Positions 55,365 to 64,000 of a stretch of 64,000 bases of DNA are shown here, in pieces. The first letter of the stretch is position 1. Each line of letters begins with the position of its first letter. Below the pieces are notes generated by a model. It did not search any database, had not been told where the DNA came from, and saw only the letters and a program-made list of their open reading frames with translations. The DNA is taken from contig NC_088300.1 of the NCBI RefSeq assembly GCF_032854445.1, forward strand, positions 82,065,084 through 82,129,083, in the 5' to 3' direction. The DNA is from Liolophura sinensis. Lineage: Eukaryota; Mollusca; Polyplacophora; Chitonida; Chitonidae. The position numbers and the translations under genes are program-made.

Positions 55365-56240
55365 CAGATAAAGAAATCACCGACAGAGGTGACATACAAA
55401 GTCGAGTCCTTCATCGTCAGTGCCTGCACAAGCAGTGTGCGCCCACTCCATACAGTTGGTACACTGTATCATGCCATCATGAATGCTTCTGCTCCACATT
55501 TCAGAGCAACAGATGCATTCAACATCATTGGTATCTACTATATCAGAGTTGCTTGAACCGGTCCCTTTTTTTCAGGTAGACAGTTTGTGTTTTGCTGGTC
55601 TTTTTGCCTTTGACAGATCCTTTTCTACTGCTGCTTACTTTATCGGACCCCAGTAAGCCGGACTGCTTGTGAGAATTGCAGCCTTACTTCGCCTAGGTAA
55701 TTCTTTTTGGTCGAACTGTAGCCTTTGGAGGTGGTGAGAAGGTATACAGTGGCACATGTGCCGGAATGTTTTGGGGTTCAGAAGCTGTAACTGACGTAGC
55801 CGGGAAAATCGCATCGATGAATGAAGGTAGGGCTGGCCCACTAACATTTTCACTTGGAATCTTGACTGAAAGATGGTCTGCAGGCCATGTGCATGGAGTG
55901 ACCTGACTGATAGTAGTAACTGTAAGCATATCCTCAGGAGAAGGGCTTCTTCCAACCTGACGCCTACCTCTTCTAGCAAGGATTCTGGATGACTTTGTTT
56001 GTTTGTCAAGGTTGTAAATATAACTAGGGAGAAAAAATGTTTGTCTATCAAAGGCTCCAGAAGAGCAAAGAAGTTTGCCACATTCTCTCCGTTAAAAGCT
56101 CAGACTCGAGCCGCTGACGTGGCTTCGGGTTGTTGAAGAGACAACTCTGGATGCCGTCTGCGGAAGTGATTTCATCAATCCAGTCCAGCCATCCTCGTGT
56201 TTTGATTTAACGGTTAGGCATACCATTCCTTAGGGGCAGT
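55365..56240 (-). pseudogene. Pogo-like transposase relic with C-terminal PHD-type zinc finger
   Basis: From right to left on the minus strand: RRHPELSLQQPEATSAARV, an in-frame stop, then FNGENVANFFALLEPLIDKH, typical of pogo/Tigger-type DDE transposases. A broken C-terminus follows (SVKIPSENVSGPALPS). Last comes a Cys/His segment ECICCSEMWSR, MIQCTNCMEWAHTACAG, DFVCHLC with PHD-finger spacing. Frameshifts and at least two stops disable it. Most of the catalytic domain is missing. Confidence 0.75.
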
Positions 56241-57420
56241 CGATAGGCCACAGATCTCGCGTCAGAAGTTATCAGCCCAAACATTATGGTTTCCATTTTC
56301 AGTAAGTATTTCAGTATGTATATCTACTTCTGTGCCCACATGGAAGATTGTCTGTAAAAGACAGGAACGAAATAACCCATTAGCTGTACCTTTGATTCAA
56401 GCCGCCGACGTGTAAATAACACATAACACTTTATCTAGTATTTATAAAATCCTAGAACATGGTCTAGCTGTATAGCTTTTTCGGGGGTGAGGCGGGGGGG
56501 GGGGGGGGGGGGCATGTATATCAACCAACAAAGTGAGTAAACTTTCAAATCACTGGAAACTAACTTGACCTTGCCAAAAGTACAATCAAACCCTTCGCCA
56601 CAGGGAGCCCTGTAAACTCTGAAGTTAGGTACTGTGACTTTGGTACTGACCAAATGATCCGTTTTGCACCCAGATCTGAATATTGGTTTCCGTTCTTAGC
56701 ACTGGTAAGAGTTGAGTTATGAAGTGATGCTTATATTTAAATCAAAATTTATCATGTTAGGAAACTAAAAAAAAAACGTATACCGTTTGCATGTTAAAGT
56801 CTTATGTTTTTGTTTGCCCAGGTTTTAGGAGATGGCTTACGAGAGGTGGAAAACTTTCATCCACGTGGGGAATTTCGTGGATTTAACCGTTCGTAGCAAA
56901 AACAACGTGACTGGGCTTCTTGAGTGAAGTTCCATTTTGCCCCGCCGTTCCATTTTGCCAATACCGACATACAACATGATTCTAACCAAAACCTAAAAGA
57001 AGTTTATTGATGAATACTTATCAGATAGTTCAGAGGGAAGACATACGTGATGAGGCTAAGTCTAAAACAAGTCTACGTGCGCCTCACAGCCTCCAAAGGT
57101 AAAGATCGACTGATCGTGAAAGTGGTGTAAAGCGAAAGGTAGAGAGCGACGCAAACGCTGTAAGGAGTATACAGGTATGATTTACTCCGACTCACAGAAC
57201 ACCACTCATGGACTAGTTCTTCTTTACAATACTGGCATATCGTTACATTCCCCTTTTCATCACAACAGAGTTTGACTTTTGTCTGTCAATAAAATTAATC
57301 ACTCAAGGTCTTAGTAACTGGTAAACAAATGCAACTCAAAAGACAACTCGAAATTAAAAGACATTTGAGAATATCCATAAAGCATGCTTGAACTTTGAAA
57401 GTTCAACAGTTAACTTTAAA
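56241..57420. other. No gene seen; G-run
   Basis: Unique sequence. A run of about 18 G at 56495-56512 could form a quadruplex. Confidence 0.5.
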
Positions 57421-57421
57421 T

Positions 57422-57838
57422 GTTGTTTGAGATGCCCTTGTTTAACCAACACACAGTTCGGTTTCAACACAACATTAAGAAATAATCCCGTACTGTAATT
57501 TCTGTAAAAATCTGAACGGAAAATGAAATCATGTACGCACAAGATTAACATAGTCCTTTAGTTGTTTGAGATACCCTTGTTTAACCAACACACAGTTCGG
57601 TTTCAACACAACATTAAGAAATAATCCCGTACTGTAATTTCTGTAAAGATCTGAACGGAAAATGAAATCATGTACGCACAAGATTAACATAGTCCTTTAG
57701 TTGTTTGAGATGCCCTTGTTTAACCAACACACAGTTCGGTTTCAACACAACATTAAGAAAAAATCCTGTACTGTAATTTCTGTAAAGATCTGAACGGAAA
57801 ATGAAATCATGTACGCACAAGATTAACATAGTCCTCTA
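57422..57838. repeat. Tandem repeat, 140-bp unit, 3 copies
   Basis: The unit contains CCCTTGTTTAACCAACACAC, AGTTCGGTTTCAACACAACA and CATGTACGCACAAGATTAAC. The copies are about 98% identical by eye, so the duplication is recent. Confidence 0.95.
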
Positions 57839-57864
57839 GATGCACAGGTTTACAAACAAGTCGT

Positions 57865-58050
57865 CCACTGGAGGTTCTCAGGCACTGTGCTGGAGGTTCT
57901 CAGGCACTGTGCTGGAGGTTATCAGACACTGTGCTGGAGGTTCTCAGGCACTGTGCTGGAGGTTATCAGACGCTATGCTGGAGGTTCTCAGGCACTGTGC
58001 TGGCGGTTATCAGACACTGTGCTGGAGGTTCTCAGGCACTGTGCTCGAGT
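57865..58050. repeat. Tandem repeat, 22-bp unit in alternating pairs
   Basis: CTGGAGGTTCTCAGGCACTG and CTGGAGGTTATCAGACACTG alternate, giving a 44-bp higher-order unit, 8-9 copies in all. 58051-58925 has only plain sequence and a G-run at 58909-58922. Confidence 0.92.
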
Positions 58051-58929
58051 GTCTAGGTTTGCTACACCATGCAAAACAAATGGACTTTTAACCAGTGTTG
58101 AACGCTGAGGTGTTTACTGCAGATTCACGTCACTTACACAGCGCCACTCACTCTAAAGGCTGACTACTCTTTCTTTACAATACTGGCATATCGTTACATA
58201 TAGGCCTTCATCATAATGTGGTGAATTTAATACTCATCGGGTTGCTCTCGGGTCCCTCGATAGCCCTGGATGAAAATGATCAGCACTGTGATAGCGACCC
58301 ACGTCTGGAGACTTGAAGGGTAGAGTTGAAGAATCCGATCAAGGTGGACAACTCTGTGGGTCACATAGAGGTCGTCACCTCAGCCCTCCCTTTCCTGTAA
58401 AATATCTGGATGTAGTCTATAGGAACAACTGTGAAAGAAAGAACAATTATGCAAAAATGTTCAAACGTGTACAGCACGTTTCTAGTCTATCCCTTTCCTT
58501 TTGGGCGTCCTGTCGAACAGGGAGTAGACAAAAACAAATCACCACAAGAAGAAAAAAGAAAACAAACGCGCGCGCGGCCTAGAAATTTAAAGAAGAAAAT
58601 CATGAAAATTAAACCCCTAGGCAGCAAAGAACCTCCCGTGGGAAATATGTGAAATCTTATCGCTGCCACTGGCGCAGAATAGACAATGATAGGTGTAGGG
58701 CTAACACATCCTTAGAAAGGAATAGCAATCCACGACCAGTTAGAAAAGCGGCCATATATTACTTGATCGTAATGTTTCATGTTCACATCAGGCGCTCTAG
58801 CAGAGGTGCCTGAATCAGAGTCAGTGACAGCCTCTATAACCTTTTCTGATTGACCAAGTAAAGTGGACGGTGATGGTGGTTGGTGGGTTGGTGGGGGAGG
58901 TGGATGGGAGGGGGGGGGGGGGGTAGGGT

Positions 58930-59032
58930 TGGTGGAAATCCGCCCTGCAACAAGGAGGCACATCACATGCACCCTTAGGATTCCTTTTTCGTCATATGAC
59001 TGAAAAATTGTTGACCACTAACTCACTCATCT
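58930..59032 (+). mobile_element. SINE type A, 3' fragment
   Basis: GGTGGAAATCCGCCCTGCAA, CAAGGAGGCACATCAC and CGTCATATGACTGAAAAATT match the last third of the full copy at 53035. The head and body are missing. Confidence 0.85.
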
Positions 59033-59059
59033 AAATTATTTATCAGCATGAGAAAATCT

Positions 59060-59345
59060 CATTGCCAGATGTTTGACATGTCATTATGTAATGACGCAGT
59101 TTCCTTAACCACAATGGAAATACGCGATCGCTGCGAGGTTTGAGCTTGTCATGGTACATAACAAATGTTCCCTTCTGATTTCCTAATGTGTACAGCGGCG
59201 GCTTTCATTCAGGTACCATATAGGGGCCAATCCACATCGAACGGAATTTAGCGCTCTGATCAACGACAGCGCATGAGTCCCTTTCCAAGGCAATGTCACC
59301 AGTCGGATAGGCCTTTTGAACCACTTTCATGTAATTGTGAGGCCC
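59060..59345 (-). pseudogene. Gypsy-type LTR-retrotransposon pol 3'-end relic
   Basis: The minus strand reads GDIALERD..QSAKFRSMWIGPY and, after a frameshift, GTFVMYHDKLKPRSDR. This is the pattern of the integrase C-terminus in Ty3/gypsy elements (KF...W.GPY.V...HHDKLKP). It is short, broken, and has no flanking LTR I can confirm. Confidence 0.6.
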
Positions 59346-59527
59346 CATATACATATACAATGTCACCACAGCGAAGTAACCATCTTTTGTACCCTTTTTT
59401 TTTTGTTAACTATCATTGTGGCACAATTTTCTGTTAGTATTTTTCATAACCTGTAATGAATAACATAAGGAATGAGTGTTCGTGTGTTTGGGACAGCGTG
59501 ACTTCAGACGCAAAGGATTGTGGGATC

Positions 59528-59607
59528 GCGCACTCATTTACCATCCTCGAGACGATCGCCACGTTTTGATTATATCCTAACGAAATTCCCTTTTTATTCT
59601 TCTTCAG
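59528..59607. repeat. Dispersed direct repeat, first copy (80 bp)
   Basis: GCACTCATTTACCATCCTCG then AGACGATCGCCACGTTTTGA and TATCCTAACGAAATTCCCTT are repeated at 60325-60402 with about five differences. Confidence 0.9.
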
Positions 59608-60324
59608 GTATGTGATCATGCAGATTCCTTTAGCCATATGATAGTTGTTGAATGCATAGTTACTTGTATAGTTATGCCGAATGAGCACATCGTTGTATTA
59701 ATTAGTAGATTAGCTTACAAAGTAGTTGTCTATTGGTCACCTTCAGGCGTCGTTGTTGTTTCCATTTAATTAACATTACGTAATGTTACGCTTTGTATTC
59801 GCTAGATTTTTGATTGTAATAGCAGTAGTTTTAGTTCAGTATATTTAATGGTAGTTGTGTTTTTTAATAGTTTGCAACTCCAGTAAAGCTTGATACAAAG
59901 CCTGAGTGACTTAGAGGAATATTTCCTTACGTATTTCGTAGTAGAAATCCACGAATGTGTGCGATGTCAAAAGTATGTGAACAAGGGGGATAACTCCTGA
60001 ACATGCTCAACAGGAGCGACTACTTTTGTTGGAATAATGGAATTAAGGGGCTTAACTCTAAATCTCAAAAGACAGTATGTGTCTTTAAAGTGTAATATAT
60101 GGTATTACGTACGTATGTATATCTTTCTTTATTTTTGTTCCAAAACTGTATAGGGGTTTTGCAGAGTTAACAATTGTATAAGTATATATAGATTTATTTA
60201 ATTTAGTTCATATTTGTGTAAAGCAAACTCATGTCAATTCATTTAAATACAGTGTATTACTTTATTTCACTTTATTTACAGTATTCCATGAAAATTAATT
60301 ATGATTTGTTTTTATTTAAATTGT

Positions 60325-60402
60325 GCACTCATTTACCATCCTTGAGACGATCGCCACGTTTTGATTATGTCCTAATGAAATTCCCTTTTTATTCTTCTTC
60401 AG
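60325..60402. repeat. Dispersed direct repeat, second copy
   Basis: Second copy of 59528-59607, about 800 bp away. Both end TTTTTATTCTTCTTCAG. The sequence between and after them (to 60965) has no recognised gene. Confidence 0.9.
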
Positions 60403-60967
60403 AATAAAGCCATGTGATCGTTATACAGTGTGTCATCTGGGTCTTTTTCATAATCGCGCTTTTGACAAAGTGGCTATGCTTAATATGGTCACGCGCATAT
60501 TATTTATTTCCTGTAAGACTGTGAGATGCTTCACCCAAAATCGTATTGTTGTAGGTTGTTCTCTGCTGTACTTAAAAGTAGGTCAACAGGTTGGATGACT
60601 CCCCTGCCAAGCATGACTTGGTTGGACGTATTGTTACGTACGCGGTAACAAACTACTACTGTTGCACTGAAAACCGATAAACACCAAAGTTTTAACCTTT
60701 ATTCCAAAAGTCCAGAAAGATTGCGTGCGCTGGCACCAGCCATGCACAGTACAGCTCAGACAAGTGATTGTTGTCAAAACGCGTACACGCCAGAGCACGA
60801 ATTATAGAAGAAGCTCGACCACTCTACCTTCTTCATATTGAACTATATTATATATTTGATCCTGAACGTGTATGTATGTAATATATGCCGATTATGTACT
60901 GGTAAAGACTCACAAACTGGACTGCCCAATAAAGAGAAGAACTAACGGTCAACACGGTGTTTTCCCT

Positions 60968-61165
60968 TCAGATTATTTTACGGAACACAACAAATCCTAT
61001 GGGGCTCTCTTTCCATAGCAACTCGGCTGATATCTGATCAACAGTTGTCTTGTTTGACATGGCATGGACGTCTAGGGCCAATCGGTGTACCCATTGGGAG
61101 ATTTCTTGTAAAGATTCTTCCGCCCTCTGCCGCAAGTATTGCAACTGACCCCTGGCCAATGCCGC
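60968..61165 (-). pseudogene. LTR-retrotransposon gag-like fragment
   Basis: The minus strand reads ARGQLQYLRQRAEESLQEIS then QWVHRLALDVHAMSN. This resembles the ..R.Q..GES..E....LA.. core of gypsy-type gag capsids. It ends in TGA without the expected continuation, and no upstream frame is intact. The assignment rests on pattern only. Confidence 0.4.
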
Positions 61166-61649
61166 CCTTTCCTTGTGGCTGAATCATCCAGGAAGTTCTC
61201 TTTTCAGAGATCCAAATTGTCCTTAAGACCTAAACTATTGGCATATTCGATAACAATACGAGTCAAACAGTCAAGCCATCTGTCGACTTTCTTACGTTCT
61301 CCTCAGTTTCCGCGCTGTGCAATGTGATCAATCTGAAAGATTAAGGACTCTCCATTGCTTTATCAGCAGAGAAGGTGGAGTGGAGAAGTAGTGCTCACAT
61401 GAGGTCGCGCTTGATGGCGACGATCGATGAGCGAAGCCAGCGTCTGTGACGACGCCCATCTGGACGTGTTCAAGAGCGTAGGTAACCAACATCTCTAGAC
61501 GAGGACAATAGCTGTCGAGAATAGCGAGAGTGTCTAATGTTCAATGAACGGGAATATGGCCACCAGACGGGCTGTGACGCCACTTTGCGCGAGTAGATGG
61601 TAGGGAGGCTGCCATCGGAATGTCATATTCTAGAGGTGTCTCCAATGAC

Positions 61650-61894
61650 CAGGGCCCGGTTGTTCAAAACTGTTTCAAGACTTAACACCAGAATTAACAT
61701 TAAGCCAAGTCTTCAATTTTGTACTTCGCCCAAAAATAATTGTGTAACAGTATATTAAATATGAACTAAATCTACTTCTTTTATACTCTGACTTTGAACA
61801 ACTACATTGGCCGCAGAGTTGGGTTAAAATCTTAAATATAAAATATGACTTAATACCATTATTAGTTAATACGGTTTCGAACAACTGGGCCCTG
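61650..61894. mobile_element. MITE-like element with inverted ends
   Basis: The left end CAGGGCCCGGTTGTTCAAAA and the inverted right end CAGGGCCCAGTTGTTCGAAA match at about 18 of 20 bases. The 245-bp element is AT-rich with no ORF. No target duplication is clear. 61895-62955 has only the dispersed fragment at 62413-62465 noted with 23560. Confidence 0.75.
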
Positions 61895-62957
61895 TGCTGG
61901 CGGGTGGGTGCCGGAAGGGACCGATGAAATTTGTCCGAGTGGGACACCTAAATGGGACTTGCCTGATCGAGGCTGCCCATATCGAACATAGCGGCCATCA
62001 GCTGTTGTTGGGGTGGCTGAAAACACGATGATATGTGAACACGTTTTTCTGAAACCTGTAAGTCACGTTTGACTGAAGCATTTTCGGCTTGCAAGAAGGC
62101 CATTCAGCATGAAGGTGTTTATTTCGGACATGTTACTAGACTCAGTAGGGGATAGTTATATTCTACCCACCACTAGCCAGCATTACCAGGACTCATCTGA
62201 GATAACTGATAATCATATTTTGATTTTTGAAATATTTTGAAACATACTGATTTCACTCGCCTAGAATATACCTTGCGTCTTTCCAACATCATTGAAAACT
62301 GTTGACTGTTTCTCTTTGCACGATTCCGTCCTATTTTCGTACATTATACTATCTTAGTTCTTTGGTTGTTTGTTCGTTTTGGGAATGGCCTTGAGATTAT
62401 CTACCTGGAACGTCCTTATTGGTTGACGGCTGGTAGGGACCTAGAATGTCTGTTTCGACGCATAAATTCATATAGCACACCGGTTTCATGGACCAGATTA
62501 GTAATAGACAATGTATCTGTTGTTGAGCGTAGTCTAACACCACAATACAATCAATTTTGTTACCTATACTTTCCAGCTGAAGGAGCTCTTCCTTATCTAT
62601 AGCTCCCATAGCAAGGGAATATGGCATAAACTGAAAAGTATTTAAGGATTTTATACTAGTAAATGTAAAGGCGCTGTGTGCACTGTATTTATAGTTATGG
62701 CAATATGCGAAAGAAGACAGTACTGCTACAATGTATTCAGTGTGACAGGGGTATATGCTACCTGTAAGGATTTATTTCTACTGGAAAACAAACTCATTTT
62801 TTTTGTTAAGCTGGGGGGCAGTATCATGTATTGTGATTGTTATGTTCACGACTGCCAGTTGGCGCACATTCTGCAGCCCACACGTGTACAGGGTCTTACT
62901 ATCTTTTTTTTAAAACGCTGTATTGCGTAACGATCTTTCCGCTGATATAGGCCTATA

Positions 62958-63190
62958 TATTGCTTTTTTGATTGGTGTTTTACCCCATACTCCAGAATTT
63001 TTCATTTCTACGACGGCGGCCAAGCATGATGGGTGGAGGAAACCGGACAGAGTCCAGTGAAAGCCACAACCATCCGCAGCTGTCAGACCTTCCCACGTGG
63101 GGCCGGAAAAGAAGTCAAAATGAGCTGGACTTGAACTCACAGCGACCGCGTTGGTGACAGACTCCTGCATCATTACGCTGCGCTAGCCTG
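62958..63190 (-). mobile_element. tRNA-derived SINE (type B), near full length
   Basis: On the minus strand the head is GCGCAGCGTAATGATGCAGG with a B-box-like GTGAGTTCAAGTCCAG. It then reads CCCACGTGGGAAGGTCTGAC and ends GTATGGGGTAAAACACCAAT. This is the most complete B copy here. Confidence 0.88.
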
Positions 63191-63252
63191 TATTTGAAAC
63201 CCCACCTCCACTCACAGGTGGCAGAATAGTCCGAACGCTATTTACATCAGGT

Positions 63253-63367
63253 GCAACCTATCCCCTCAATCCTGAACGCCAAGCCAGGAAGTTACAACTT
63301 ACTCTTGAGGTCTTAAGGGTGACCCGACCTAGGATTGACCCTGGGTCTACCGCTCCCGAAGCGGTAC
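63253..63367 (-). mobile_element. SINE type A, 5' fragment beside the type B copy
   Basis: GCTTCGGGAGCGGTAGACCC, AGGATTGACC-like and AGTAAGTTGTAACTTCC on the minus strand match the head and body start of SINE A, with decay. 63368-64000 has no recognised feature. Confidence 0.75.
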
Positions 63368-64000
63368 ATGGTTCTGAAAACGCTTATGACAACTTCAGAA
63401 GCAACTTTGTAGTCTCCGCTTTCTGACATTCACATATGCACGTCTCGCAAATCTACTCCCAAAGTAAAAGAAGCGTGGTATGGCGCCAATGTGGGCAAAG
63501 ATCGAGTCATGTAGCGCGATATAAGAAATAAAGCCTACAACTGCAGGGAACCAGTTAGCATTTCCAAGTCAGTGGTGTTTTGTGCAAGTGGCACTTATAT
63601 GTACTATCAGAGTTTATTTCACTCTACGTAGAATGACCTCAGCCAGAAAATTTATCCGCTCCGAAATAGATGCCCAAAGGGCCATCTGTAACTTTTAGGC
63701 TGGCTCAAACTTTCTAGGTACCGAATAAATCCAATGATATGTGAACAAGTATATGCTGTAGAAAGAGACAATGATCCCTGCCAGGCATATTTTACCGTTA
63801 ACAAATACAAATGCGGACAGCATAATGGTTTGTCTGGCAGTTGGGCGACCGACGATTAGTGGGCTCAGTTAGTACTGGCACAAAATACACTTGAATCTAT
63901 AGAGCCTCCATGATAAAACTAAAGATGGATTGGAGCAGATAATAACAGGTGGAGAATCGTCTACAAACACACATTAATCTTGAAGGTGGGAGGTTTTCAT

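Noticed and set aside
60620-60960. Possible solo LTR (TGTTACG start, AATAAA near the end)
   Set aside because: No matching second LTR, no clear CA end and no target duplication; too weak to annotate.

Overview
The window is eukaryotic nuclear DNA. It has GT-AG introns with matching phases, tRNA-derived SINEs and Tc1, pogo-like and LTR-type transposon remains. The gene families, the SINEs and the many minisatellites suggest a lophotrochozoan, most likely a mollusc; this is inference, since no marker gene fixes the species. By hand estimate, about two fifths of the window is tandem repeat, mostly inside introns.

Three protein-coding genes can be supported. (1) A FLAD1-like FAD synthase gene runs on the minus strand from a promoter near 6.0 kb off the left edge; exon 1 (5944-5800) and exon 2 (1702-1608) are visible. 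(2) A plus-strand gene of unrecognised family has five phase-consistent 3' coding exons between 13741 and 19260; its 5' exons were not found. (3) A SLC30A1/ZnT1-like zinc exporter lies on the minus strand in eight coding exons from 46565 to 28188. A candidate 5' untranslated exon and promoter near 52.27-52.45 kb carry three metal-response-element cores. From the visible ATG the exporter would be about 413 residues, but that ATG is one base out of frame.

Layout: 0-6 kb FLAD1-like gene with four arrays in and around its introns; 6.4-7.9 kb an intact Tc1-like transposon; 8-13.7 kb mostly unannotated DNA plus a 2 kb array of 46-bp units; 13.7-19.3 kb the plus-strand gene; 19.4-22.5 kb three arrays; 22.5-25.6 kb transposon relics, an inverted repeat and SINEs; 26.3-27.9 kb two arrays; 28.2-52.5 kb the zinc transporter, where every long intron holds its own minisatellite; 53-64 kb SINEs, a pogo-like relic, short arrays, a MITE-like element and LTR-retrotransposon scraps.

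The most interesting signal is that several intronic minisatellites are built from copies of the neighbouring exon-intron junction. In three introns the real splice site is effectively the first repeat unit: a 5' splice site in the transporter near 42.9 kb and in the plus-strand gene at 13.85 kb, and a 3' splice site in the transporter at 28.4 kb. A two-copy duplication of another 5' splice site (18365 and 18501) looks like an early stage. This suggests minisatellites seeded at splice junctions that enlarge introns and surround the real site with decoys.
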